From: Candidatus Cloacimonadota bacterium
Lineage (GTDB): Bacteria; Cloacimonadota; Cloacimonadia; Cloacimonadales; TCS61
DNA: 26,794 nt
Assembly (NCBI GenBank): GCA_029932755.1
Contig: JAOZPK010000010.1
Location: 1 to 26,794, forward strand
Direction: 5' to 3'
Numbering within the stretch: position 1 is the first letter of the stretch; each line of letters starts with the position of its first letter. A program made the position numbers and the translations under genes. Shown here piece after piece: positions 1 through 8,005 of this stretch. The notes under the pieces are model-generated. The model was not told where the DNA came from, made no database searches, and saw only the letters and a list, made by a program, of their open reading frames with translations.

Positions 1-1106
1 ATCTCTTTATACCAGTGATTGGAAATTTTATTGAGTTGTTCAAGGCTTTCAAATTCAACTTTGAACGACCAATCTTCAAAATCATGTTTGAATTCTGAAT
101 AAAGATTAGATAGCCTAACCTTAAAATTACTGTTCCAACCTTCGGCATAATTTATCACGAACTCATTTTCATAATTAGGGAGGAAACGAACCTCACCCAT
201 TAGTCCTTCTTCATCCTTTCCCGGCTCCCAGCTATGTTCCAATACTTGTCCTGCATGGTTTACCATAGGAAGATCAGAAATTCTTACATTAAAATTCTCA
301 TAATTTTTATATGCACCCATCAGAGTGAATTTACCTAAATATGATGTTATGTTGGAATAGATCGCTGTTCCTTCTAAATCTAAATCGTCATTGCTTGTTG
401 CGTATTCAGCCATTAGATCGAATAGGGAAGAGGAGTAGTTAAATTTTCCAGCATATACAGTTCTATTGTTAAATTCGTCTTCATCAGCATCGATGAGTTC
501 TTTATGCAGAATGTAACTAGCACCTATCGTCAAATTATCCATTATGTTAAAATCAGCATCAAAGGCACCAATTTGGTCATACTCGTCTTCAAATTTTGGA
601 TCAGGATTGCCACTTTCCATTTTACCAGCGAATAATTGTACTTGCCATCTATCATAAACGGGATTTACATAACCACCGAACAATCTGGAGTCGGTTTCAA
701 AATCATCATCATAGAAATTGTGTAAAACAATACCGGATCCTATTACAGCTTCATAAGTTCCAATTTGTGCAAACCAGTAATCAGATTCATATTGCATATA
801 GTATTCATCGAAATAGTATTCATCTTCTTCTTTATTTAATTCGTTTTCAATAGCATGATTGCTCATATCATCATTGATCATAATAAATTTACCGAATTTT
901 GGATAATATAGATTATACTTGATGCCTACTCTGAAACTATTTAATTGTGCCTGCAACTGAAATTCATCAGAAAAATAATTGCGATGTTCGATTATCCGGT
1001 TAGAATAAATATACTTGAATTCATTTAATCCAGAAAAACACAGCTCAGAATAGAGCAGATTAGTAACAAAAACTATCATCAATACGACAAATAAAGTTTT
1101 TCTCAT
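1..1106 (-). CDS. Outer-membrane beta-barrel protein, DUF6029-like (partial, C-terminus outside window)
   Basis: An open frame of 368 codons reads leftwards from ATG at 1106 to the window edge without a stop, so the C-terminal part is missing. It starts with a signal peptide (MRKTLFVVLMIVFVTNLLYS). The rest consists of alternating amphipathic beta-strands rich in Y, N, D and E, as in outer-membrane barrels. Around residues 110-145 the stretch IGTYEAVIGSGIVL, then FYDDDFETDSRLFGGYV, resembles the conserved 'G-fy-x-fGSGl-l-x-fyd-d' segment I remember from DUF6029 proteins of Bacteroidota, which also tend to lie near Omp28 and TlpA genes. A GGTGA ribosome site precedes the start, 10 bases after the tlpA-like stop, so it is the last visible gene of the dsbD unit. 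The barrel nature is fairly sure; the family name is from memory and less so. Confidence 0.6.
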   Translation of the reverse strand, partial: MRKTLFVVLMIVFVTNLLYSELCFSGLNEFKYIYSNRIIEHRNYFSDEFQLQAQLNSFRVGIKYNLYYPKFGKFIMINDDMSNHAIENELNKEEDEYYFDEYYMQYESDYWFAQIGTYEAVIGSGIVLHNFYDDDFETDSRLFGGYVNPVYDRWQVQLFAGKMESGNPDPKFEDEYDQIGAFDADFNIMDNLTIGASYILHKELIDADEDEFNNRTVYAGKFNYSSSLFDLMAEYATSNDDLDLEGTAIYSNITSYLGKFTLMGAYKNYENFNVRISDLPMVNHAGQVLEHSWEPGKDEEGLMGEVRFLPNYENEFVINYAEGWNSNFKVRLSNLYSEFKHDFEDWSFKVEFESLEQLNKISNHWYKE

Positions 1107-1116
1107 TTTTTCACCA

Positions 1117-1665
1117 TTAATTTTTCAACACTTCAGGTTGTACAGTTCCCTGCTCAGTTGCATCTTTTTCTAATTTGTTGATTTCTTGGTCTTCCAGCCA
1201 TTTAATGATCACTTCTTCATAATGTTTTTCGTCGCCCCGCTGATAACCGGTATGGTTGTAAATTATTGTTCCATCCTGATCTATGATCAAAGTACGCGGA
1301 ATATTTGTAATATTATATTGTTTTTGAACATTTTTTTTCGGATCGAACAATGTATGAAATTTAAAGCGATTCGATTTAATATGAGAAATAGCATTAGATT
1401 TTTTTCGTGGTTTATCAACGTTGATTGCCAGTACATTAACATTATCATATTTTTCATGTAATTCATTTATTTTAGGAAGTCCGTTTTTACAAGGAACGCA
1501 CCAGGTTGCCCAAAAATCTAATATCACTAAGCCTTCTTTTTGAAAATCGGATAGTTTAACCTGTTTGCCATCAATATTTTCCAGTTTAAATTCACCAGCT
1601 TTTTCAGATGCCATTAATTGAATTGCCAGAACCACAATCAGTATAGTTACAAAAATATTTTTCAT
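1117..1665 (-). CDS. TlpA-type periplasmic thioredoxin
   Basis: This 182-residue thiol-disulfide oxidoreductase of the TlpA/ResA family would act in the periplasm, probably receiving electrons from the DsbD encoded upstream. Residues 1-19 form a signal peptide. The AhpC/TSA-like thioredoxin fold carries the redox site FWATWCVPCK (Cys56, Cys59) and a cis-proline in NITNIPRT. The Glu/Lys-rich tail after about residue 155 lies outside the core fold. A strong AAGGAGT site overlaps the stop codon of the preceding PKD-Omp28 gene, so the two are translationally linked. In the family the WCxPC motif normally indicates a reductase, for example in cytochrome c maturation. No cytochrome genes are present here, so the client is unknown. 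Confidence 0.9.
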   Translation of the reverse strand: MKNIFVTILIVVLAIQLMASEKAGEFKLENIDGKQVKLSDFQKEGLVILDFWATWCVPCKNGLPKINELHEKYDNVNVLAINVDKPRKKSNAISHIKSNRFKFHTLFDPKKNVQKQYNITNIPRTLIIDQDGTIIYNHTGYQRGDEKHYEEVIIKWLEDQEINKLEKDATEQGTVQPEVLKN

Positions 1666-1678
1666 TATTTTATACTCC

Positions 1679-2980
1679 TTAATTATTTAATGAGATTTCG
1701 ATTACATTATGTACAGCACATGAATTTTGATTATATGGTGTCTCTAAAGTTTGAATCCATATCACAAGAGTAAGATCTTCAGGTAAACCGGTTGCATTAT
1801 CCATATACCATTGTGGAAGAACGTCCAGCTCATCGATCTCAAAACTAACAGGATCATCTAAATTTAAAGTAGAAATATCTACTGCTATCCGCTTCAAAGC
1901 AATATTGTGATGCGGGTCGCCATGATGATTCGGATATTCCTCATTATAATCTTCCATCAAAACAGCAACCAATGAAAGGTTGCCAGTTGGAATAGATGGA
2001 TCAATTTCGATCTGGACAGATGCCGTAAGAGAAATGTCCGTTAGATTTGTTTGCACATCAGTCAATAGTGCCAAGAGTGGTTCCTGAAGAAGAGGTGTTA
2101 TTGCTGTTTCAATTTCAACCTCAACTTCCTCAATGCTAGGAGCAGAATATACTATGTGAGCATTTCCGTTCACTATGCCAAGAGGTAAAGATCCAGTATT
2201 AGGATAATAACTGAATAAACCAGAGAAATCACCGGCAAGTTGATCTCCAATATGATATTCCACATAAGAGAATCGGCTGCCGTATTGCATTCTCAGGTTG
2301 TGTAGAGCTTCTTCAGCATTTGGACAATTAGAACACCATTGGCCTGTGAAAAGTTCTACTAGAACACTCTTACCTATTACTGTAACAATTTTAGTTATAA
2401 TATTTTCATATATTCCATCAGACACCTTTAATGTAACTGGAAAATCCCCATTTGTTGTGAATGTATAGTTTGGATTCTGATCGTAGGAATCTATTATGTC
2501 ATCATCGTTAAAATCCCATTCCCAGATTGTAATAGGATTAACACCAGGAGTAGATAGATCATTAAAATTGATTTCTAATTGATAATAATCTGGTTGAGAA
2601 TAATTAAAATCTGCTAAAGGTGAAAGTACATCCAGAACTTCAATAAAAATTGTATCTGTACTCACACTTTTTCCATCATCAATCATTAGAGTCGCACCAT
2701 ATATATCTGGAGTCTCGTATACAAATACAACACTATCAGGATTATTACTTAAGTTATATACTTGTTCAGGAATTCCATCTCCGTCAAAATCCCAAGTCCA
2801 TTCTTCAATGGGTTTGCTACCTAATTCAGAAATATCAAAAAAAGTTACTTCCAATGGTGAATAACCCTGAGCATTTGATACATTTATCTGCGCAATTGGT
2901 GGTTCGTAAAATTCATACTCAAATCTATCACAGGCAAAAATTACTAATGTGAGAAAAAACAAGATTAAGATCTTCTTCAT
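1679..2980 (-). CDS. PKD-domain Omp28-type lipoprotein with thioredoxin-like CxxC
   Basis: A 433-residue exported protein. The N-terminus MKKILILFFLTLVIFAC is a lipoprotein signal with the acylated residue at Cys17. Two PKD domains follow (about residues 28-118 and 120-205), each with the typical W-x-W/E-W-DF(D/N) core (WTWDFDGDG and WEWDFNDDD). From about residue 208 comes an Omp28-type thioredoxin-like domain: VLVELFTGQWCSNCP, with Cys216 and Cys219 as the redox pair, and SLPLGIVNG as the probable cis-proline loop. Omp28 is an outer-membrane lipoprotein family described from Porphyromonas; its biochemical role is not settled. The gene starts 10 bases after the dsbD stop, with an AGAAGGT ribosome site. 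Its position between dsbD and a tlpA-like gene suggests the CxxC takes part in the same electron relay. No T9SS C-terminal sorting domain is visible. Confidence 0.85.
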   Translation of the reverse strand: MKKILILFFLTLVIFACDRFEYEFYEPPIAQINVSNAQGYSPLEVTFFDISELGSKPIEEWTWDFDGDGIPEQVYNLSNNPDSVVFVYETPDIYGATLMIDDGKSVSTDTIFIEVLDVLSPLADFNYSQPDYYQLEINFNDLSTPGVNPITIWEWDFNDDDIIDSYDQNPNYTFTTNGDFPVTLKVSDGIYENIITKIVTVIGKSVLVELFTGQWCSNCPNAEEALHNLRMQYGSRFSYVEYHIGDQLAGDFSGLFSYYPNTGSLPLGIVNGNAHIVYSAPSIEEVEVEIETAITPLLQEPLLALLTDVQTNLTDISLTASVQIEIDPSIPTGNLSLVAVLMEDYNEEYPNHHGDPHHNIALKRIAVDISTLNLDDPVSFEIDELDVLPQWYMDNATGLPEDLTLVIWIQTLETPYNQNSCAVHNVIEISLNN

Positions 2981-2989
2981 TTTTACCTT

Positions 2990-4594
2990 CTATTTTTTCG
3001 GAGCTAAAGCAATGTAAGTTGGCAAGCCGATTATTTCAAAGTGCTTCAATATCTCTTTTGTAGGAGATGATTTGAGATTCTCAGCTTTGTATTTAACCAA
3101 AACATAATTATCGAATTCTTTAATCACTTTTTCATCCTTAAAGGTAGTTGCATCCATTGCCAGGCAATTCTTACACCAGGTTGCCCAGAAATCTATAAAG
3201 ACCGGTTTCCCTGTTTTCTTTGCTTCTATCAAACCTTCAGTAATCGAATGTTTCCAAGGAAGATCTGAAGTTTCATGAGAATAATCGGCAATATCAACAG
3301 GCTTATTATTTTTAATTATTTTAACTCCTGTATAGATATAGAAAATCGCAATAGCAAGAATTATTATTCCAAATATTATTTTTACCCATTTCATCCAGTT
3401 ACCCGGTTTAGGAAGGAAGGAAAGTCCGGCTCCCGCAAAAGGCCAGGGAATAGCCATTCCAACACCTAACAAAAATGGTAGTAATAATCCTGCAGGATTT
3501 CCAGCAGTATACAACGAAGTTGAATAGATGATAACTGAAATCAAAACAGGAGCCACACATGCACCAGCCAATACAGCAGCAATAACTCCAAGAATGAAAA
3601 CTGTTATGTATTTTCCTTTGCTTTTACTTCCGACTTTATTGCTCTGAAATTTGGAGAAATCAATTGGAATGATATCGAACATAGCCAAAGCTAAAACAAT
3701 AAAAAGAGCTGCAATAGCGATATTAAACCAGGGAGATGAATTTATAGTACCGAATTGAGAACCTGTGAGGACTACAACTACTCCCAGTAATCCATAAGCC
3801 AATGCCATTCCCAAACCGTAAACTCCACCTATTAGAAATCCTTTTGCTTTTGATTCCGATTGTGTGCCTGCTCCCAATACAGCAATGGTTATGGGCATCA
3901 TTGGGAGTACACAAGGAGTAAGGTTTAAAGCAATTCCACCCAGCAAGATCAATACGATGATGAGCCAGATGCTCATATTTGCAAACTTATTTGTATTGAA
4001 CGACCCCGGCTCTTTTGAATTTTCTAAAAACGAAACAAAATCTTCGCTATTTTGATATCCTGCTTCTATTCCTGTAATCTCAAAATCTTCCAATAAAACA
4101 AGAAGCTCTTCAATACTATCTGTGCTTTTGATTTCTTCTTGTGTCTCTTCTGTTTTTTCTTTTTTAAGAACTTCAGCACCTTTTGTTAATGATAAACTGA
4201 ATTCAGCTTCCTCCGGCATGAAACAGGTTCCGCCTTCATCACAGAACTGATATCCGGCATAGATCTGAATGATAGGCTCTCCTTTTAAATGTTCTGAGGT
4301 AGTGAATTGTTTGGTTAATGTAACCGTTCCGTGAAATTCAATAGTACCATCTTCCATTTTTTCACCTTCAGGATAAACAGTAGATTCAAATTTAATTCCT
4401 TCAATTTCATCCACGTCAACAAAGAACATATCTTTCTGCAAAGTTTGATGAAAGCCTTCCGGAATTTTATACATAACCTTAATCTGGTTTGCTTCGATCT
4501 TTGCTGATATTACCTGCTTTGGCTCTGGTGCTTGGGCAGAAAGTGAAGTGAATAATATCATTAAAACAAATGTGATCCATAAAAATCTTCTCAT
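2990..4594 (-). CDS. dsbD: Thiol:disulfide interchange protein DsbD (C-terminal thioredoxin domain short)
   Basis: DsbD moves electrons from cytoplasmic thioredoxin across the inner membrane to periplasmic oxidoreductases. All three modules are visible in 534 residues. After a signal peptide (cleavage near ALSA-Q) comes the nDsbD domain with GYQFCDEGGTCFMP (Cys118, Cys124). Then comes a multi-helix membrane domain with the paired cysteines Cys228 (NLTPCVLPMMP) and Cys346 (GACVAPVL). The C-terminal thioredoxin domain has FWATWCKNC (Cys474, Cys477) and the cis-proline motif GLPT. The chain ends only nine residues after the cis-Pro motif (YIALAPKK), so the last beta-strand and helix usual in this domain are absent. 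The start is supported by a GGAG site. The gene lies 54 bases downstream of the TrmB-like regulator, with the PKD-Omp28 and tlpA-like genes following closely. Confidence 0.93.
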   Translation of the reverse strand: MRRFLWITFVLMILFTSLSAQAPEPKQVISAKIEANQIKVMYKIPEGFHQTLQKDMFFVDVDEIEGIKFESTVYPEGEKMEDGTIEFHGTVTLTKQFTTSEHLKGEPIIQIYAGYQFCDEGGTCFMPEEAEFSLSLTKGAEVLKKEKTEETQEEIKSTDSIEELLVLLEDFEITGIEAGYQNSEDFVSFLENSKEPGSFNTNKFANMSIWLIIVLILLGGIALNLTPCVLPMMPITIAVLGAGTQSESKAKGFLIGGVYGLGMALAYGLLGVVVVLTGSQFGTINSSPWFNIAIAALFIVLALAMFDIIPIDFSKFQSNKVGSKSKGKYITVFILGVIAAVLAGACVAPVLISVIIYSTSLYTAGNPAGLLLPFLLGVGMAIPWPFAGAGLSFLPKPGNWMKWVKIIFGIIILAIAIFYIYTGVKIIKNNKPVDIADYSHETSDLPWKHSITEGLIEAKKTGKPVFIDFWATWCKNCLAMDATTFKDEKVIKEFDNYVLVKYKAENLKSSPTKEILKHFEIIGLPTYIALAPKK

Positions 4595-4648
4595 TAATTC
4601 TCCAAATTTATTTTTATTTTACAATATCAAATAATGCAATTTGTATTC

Positions 4649-5458
4649 CTAAAGTTTAATATTTTCCTTCTTTAAAAACTCACTTACAGTAAGTGCCTCA
4701 TTCCAATATTTATAAAAAGTTGTGATGAGCGTTTCAGCAAGATCTGAATGTTCAATAACCAAATAGGTAAGGTTTTGCTCAGGGTTTACCTGGTTTATCA
4801 TAGAGAACATCACAGTGTGATCATCAAAAACATGCAACTTAATTGGAAGATGGTAAGCCACTTTTATTTCTTCACCCTGATCCTCAAAATTTTTCATCCT
4901 TCTTGCAAAAAAATCAATATCATCCTTTTCTACTTCAAAGATCGATCTAAATACAACCCCTGTTTTCATACTTTCTTCTTGCTCCTCATGAATATCAAGA
5001 TCATTTGACATTGCATAAGGAGATTTACAGAAAGAGAGTACGATCTCTTTAGATTCAAGTTCTAAAGTATGATGTTTTTTTATGATACTTGCAGGAGTGC
5101 CGTAAACTTCGATGAATTCAAGCGGAGAAGAGTTATCTGAATTAGATTGATATATTGGTGATAAAAGTTCGGGAAGTGAATTAAGAATTTTTAATTTTTC
5201 ATTTTGTTCGCTTATTAGTTTTTCAAACGCTATCTCGGGAGATGCGGCTTTGAATCTTCTGATCTTCCCTAGTTTTTCAATGCATAACCCTTTGTTGATC
5301 AGACTTTCCAGAACAGAATATATTCGGGATCGGTTTACATTGCAACATTGAGAGATTTCAGTTGCTGTAAAAGTATGTTTCCTTAGTAGGCAACTGTAAA
5401 CTTTTGCTTCATTTAAAGTGAGTCCGACTTCTATCAATTCTGTTATGTATTTATCCAT
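4649..5458 (-). CDS. TrmB-family transcriptional regulator
   Basis: This 269-residue protein has an N-terminal winged helix-turn-helix of the TrmB type. It shows GLTLNEAKVYSCLL, then TATEISQCCNVNRSRIYSVL as the helix-turn-helix (about residues 32-51), and a wing ending in KIRRFKA. A coiled segment (about 85-105) leads into a C-terminal effector domain with no recognisable ligand motif. TrmB regulators are commonest in archaea, where several sense sugars, but they occur in many bacteria; the ligand cannot be told from this sequence. It is the first gene ahead of dsbD on the same strand with only a 54-base gap, so it probably shares or controls the transcript of the thiol-redox genes. A 6-N10-6 inverted repeat lies directly upstream and could be its own operator. 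The start is supported by a GGAGAAAG site. Confidence 0.8.
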   Translation of the reverse strand: MDKYITELIEVGLTLNEAKVYSCLLRKHTFTATEISQCCNVNRSRIYSVLESLINKGLCIEKLGKIRRFKAASPEIAFEKLISEQNEKLKILNSLPELLSPIYQSNSDNSSPLEFIEVYGTPASIIKKHHTLELESKEIVLSFCKSPYAMSNDLDIHEEQEESMKTGVVFRSIFEVEKDDIDFFARRMKNFEDQGEEIKVAYHLPIKLHVFDDHTVMFSMINQVNPEQNLTYLVIEHSDLAETLITTFYKYWNEALTVSEFLKKENIKL

Positions 5459-5480
5459 TACTTTCTCCAGAAAATTTTAC

Positions 5481-5502
5481 TGTTGCAACACATGAGGCAA
5501 CA
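5481..5502. promoter_or_regulatory. Candidate operator upstream of the TrmB-like regulator
   Basis: The inverted repeat TGTTGC-N10-GCAACA has perfect six-base arms. Its left half is also part of a perfect ten-base palindrome, TGTTGCAACA (5481-5490). It lies 23-44 bases upstream of the regulator start. A TTGACA hexamer on the minus strand (5521-5526) could be the -35 box, which would put the repeat over the -10 and start-site region, a usual place for a repressor. Function is inferred; there is no second copy in the window to confirm the motif. Confidence 0.4.
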
Positions 5503-5544
5503 AAAATTATTAAAGTGTTTTGTCAAATATTTTTTTAAACTAAA

Positions 5545-7101
5545 TTATTTTATACTATCTAAACTTGGAGTAAATAAATAACCACATTTATAGCCATCTG
5601 CTGCACTACTCATGATCCCACCTGCATAACCTGAACCTTCACCAACCGGGTAGAGATTTGAAATTCCATTTGCCAAAAAGGTTTCAAGTTCTCTAAGTAA
5701 ACGAATAGGTGATGAAGTTCTTGTTTCAGGAGCTAATAGCAAACCGTTATCAATAAATCCGGGAATTCTGTTATCAAATTTTGTTAATCCAAATTTTATA
5801 GCTTTTATGATATTTTGTGAGAAGATTTGATTAAGGTCATGTTGGAAAAGCCCTGGTTGGAAACTTGTTAGCTTCTGATCTGAAGAGAATGAGTTCTTCA
5901 TAAAATCATCAGCATTTTGAGATGGAGCAAAAATGAGTTTGGAATCATTGAAACATTTTTTTTCAATAAATTGTTGGTATTTCATTCCGGCAAAAATATC
6001 ATCACCAAAATCATTTCTGTTTATCGTTGCAACAATTGCACTATTAGCAAAAATGTTATCCCTTTTTTTATAGCTCATCCCATTAAGCACCAAGCTGTTT
6101 TGCTCGGAAGATCCGGCTAAAATAAATCCACCCGGACACATACAAAAACTATAAATTCCTTTGTCCTTATATTTTGCTGTGAGACGATAAGTTGCAGGAC
6201 CTGTCAGCGAGAAATCAGTTTTCTCACCATAAAAAGCATTGTTGATAAATTCCTGCGAATGCTCTATTCTAAAACCAACTGCAAAAGATTTATTTTCCAT
6301 TTCAATTTTATTTTTCAACATTATGAATGTATCACGAGCTGAGTTTCCAATTGCTAAAATGAGAATTTCAGGAGAATATTTTTCTTTGTTTATAGTTATT
6401 TCAGTCACATCATTATTTTCTATTCTAATATTTTCAAGTTTACTGTTCCAAAAGAATCTGCAGCCTTTTTCAATTAGATATTTTCTCAAACGAATTATAA
6501 TATTCCTCAATCCATCTGTTCCAAGATGGGGAAGAGCATCGAATCTTATTGATTCGTCGGCACCAAATTTAATAAGGTATTCAATAATTTGATTTGTATA
6601 ATAATCTCTGGTTCTGGATGTAAGCTTACCATCGGAGAATGTGCCTGCACCACCTTCACCAAATTGGACATTGCTGTTCTCATCCAGAATTCCTTTCTGC
6701 CAAAATTTTTCAACCTTTTTTGCTCGAAGATCAATTGTTTCTCCACGATCAAAAATGTAAGGTTGAAATCCTTTTTCAACAAGTGATAGGGCAGCAAAAA
6801 GCCCTGCAGGACCAGCTCCAATAATAAATGGATGAGGGTTGGATAATTTAATTGAACCATTTATGTACGGTTGTGGTGTAGAATATTTCTGTACTTCATT
6901 ATCCAATTTTATATTGAAATCTATATCGGTTATAAGAGTGAAATTATATTTGAGGAAATTTTTCTTACGAGCATCTATTGAGCGACGGATTGTTTGGATA
7001 TTGCTAAAGTGCTTTGCCGAGATATTTAGTTTATTAGAGAGAGCTTTTAATAGGTCGATCTCTTTTGCAATTGGTACTAATATATTTCTGATTAGATACA
7101 A
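5545..7101 (-). CDS. FAD-dependent dehydrogenase (COG2509-type)
   Basis: This 518-residue flavoprotein belongs to the uncharacterised family usually labelled 'NAD(P)/FAD-dependent oxidoreductase' (COG2509). A short N-terminal domain (1-85) opens with YLIRNILVPI, as is typical of the family. The FAD-binding Rossmann motif FIIGAGPAGLFAALSL follows (Gly95, Gly97, Gly100), then the internal motifs FCMCPGGFILAGSS and LAIGNSARDTF. A C-terminal FAD contact reads LYPVGEGSGYAGGIMSSAADG. The length matches the family. The start is a TTG codon at 7101 with a GGAGGG ribosome site just upstream; no ATG is available before the conserved region. The substrate is unknown. The gene is divergent from the HAD phosphatase at 7187, and the 85-base gap contains a TTGAC/GTCAA inverted repeat. 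It has no visible operon partners except possibly the downstream regulator, 86 bases away. Confidence 0.88.
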   Translation of the reverse strand: MYLIRNILVPIAKEIDLLKALSNKLNISAKHFSNIQTIRRSIDARKKNFLKYNFTLITDIDFNIKLDNEVQKYSTPQPYINGSIKLSNPHPFIIGAGPAGLFAALSLVEKGFQPYIFDRGETIDLRAKKVEKFWQKGILDENSNVQFGEGGAGTFSDGKLTSRTRDYYTNQIIEYLIKFGADESIRFDALPHLGTDGLRNIIIRLRKYLIEKGCRFFWNSKLENIRIENNDVTEITINKEKYSPEILILAIGNSARDTFIMLKNKIEMENKSFAVGFRIEHSQEFINNAFYGEKTDFSLTGPATYRLTAKYKDKGIYSFCMCPGGFILAGSSEQNSLVLNGMSYKKRDNIFANSAIVATINRNDFGDDIFAGMKYQQFIEKKCFNDSKLIFAPSQNADDFMKNSFSSDQKLTSFQPGLFQHDLNQIFSQNIIKAIKFGLTKFDNRIPGFIDNGLLLAPETRTSSPIRLLRELETFLANGISNLYPVGEGSGYAGGIMSSAADGYKCGYLFTPSLDSIK

Positions 7102-7138
7102 ATTCCCTCCAAACTTCCTTCTGTGCTAATCTAAACTT

Positions 7139-7160
7139 CTTGACTAATATTCTTGTCAAG
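7139..7160. promoter_or_regulatory. Inverted repeat in the divergent promoter gap
   Basis: CTTGAC-N10-GTCAAG lies between the divergent FAD-dehydrogenase and HAD-phosphatase genes. The minus-strand arm contains a perfect TTGACA (7154-7159), which may be the -35 box for the dehydrogenase, but no good -10 lies at the standard distance (the nearest, TAGATT, is 20 bases on). It is either two back-to-back -35-like hexamers or a regulator site; I cannot tell which. Confidence 0.3.
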
Positions 7161-7186
7161 TGAATCAAATGAACAAGGATAAAATT

Positions 7187-8005
7187 ATGATAAAAGTTGT
7201 ATTTACAGATTTAGATAGAACACTTCTAAAGAATAACGGAACGTTTTCTAAAGCTAATTTAAAAGCAATGAAGGTTCTTGCAGATAATAATGTAAAATTG
7301 ATTATAGCCACTGGAAGGAATATTCTATCTGCAAAAAAAGTATTAACAAGTAAACATCACTTTGATTATTTAATGTTTTCTTCGGGAGCAGGAATTATTC
7401 ATTGGCAAACCAAAGAGATAATTTATGAAAATCATATTAACAAAGAAAATACAAAGAAAGCTATAGATATTTTATTGAAGTATGATGTCGATTTTATGGT
7501 GCATGATGTGATTCCTGAAAACCATAAATTTTATTATTGGGTTCATAATTTATTACCGGATTTTAAACGAAGAGTAAAATTGTACAGTGCATTTGCTCAA
7601 CCTTTGAAGTTGAATCGTTCACCGATTAAAGCAACACAACTACTGGCAGTTCTTAAGCAGGATGAGGAAGATAAATTTGAAAGGATGAAAAGTGAACTCA
7701 GGTTTGTAAAAGTTATTCGAGCAACTTCACCTTTAGATAATAGATCTATCTGGCTGGAAATTTTTCCAAAAAACATTTCAAAAGGTCATTCTGCAAAATG
7801 GTTATGCAAAGAACTTGGAATTTTAAAAAATGAAACCGTAGGAATTGGTAATGATTTCAATGATATAGATCTATTGGAAATAACACATAAAAGTTATGTA
7901 GTTGCAAATGCTCCCGAAGAGTTGAAACAACAATTTATTGTAGTTGCATCAAATGAAGAAGATGGTTTTGCTGAATGTATTACAAATCTGATCAATGATA
8001 AATGA
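7187..8005 (+). CDS. Cof-type HAD-superfamily sugar-phosphate phosphatase
   Basis: A cytoplasmic HAD-IIB (Cof/YidA-like) hydrolase of 272 residues that dephosphorylates small phosphorylated metabolites; such enzymes are usually promiscuous. Motif I is VVFTDLDRTLL (nucleophile Asp in DLDRT). Motif II is the Thr of IIATGR, followed by FSSGAG at the start of the cap. The C-terminal metal-binding motif IV is GIGNDFNDIDLLE. I chose ATG at 7187 because AAGGAT lies six bases ahead and the protein then begins MIKVVFTDLD, as is normal in the family. In-frame GTG 7160 and ATG 7169 would add nine and six residues without a clear ribosome site. Its 3' end overlaps the convergent lon gene by 14 bases. Confidence 0.88.
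   Translation: MIKVVFTDLDRTLLKNNGTFSKANLKAMKVLADNNVKLIIATGRNILSAKKVLTSKHHFDYLMFSSGAGIIHWQTKEIIYENHINKENTKKAIDILLKYDVDFMVHDVIPENHKFYYWVHNLLPDFKRRVKLYSAFAQPLKLNRSPIKATQLLAVLKQDEEDKFERMKSELRFVKVIRATSPLDNRSIWLEIFPKNISKGHSAKWLCKELGILKNETVGIGNDFNDIDLLEITHKSYVVANAPEELKQQFIVVASNEEDGFAECITNLINDK

Noticed and set aside
2980..3000. A frameshift hiding the missing end of DsbD
   Set aside because: No thioredoxin-like continuation is seen in the other frames, because the next gene starts within 10 bases; a loss of sequence is more likely than a simple frameshift.
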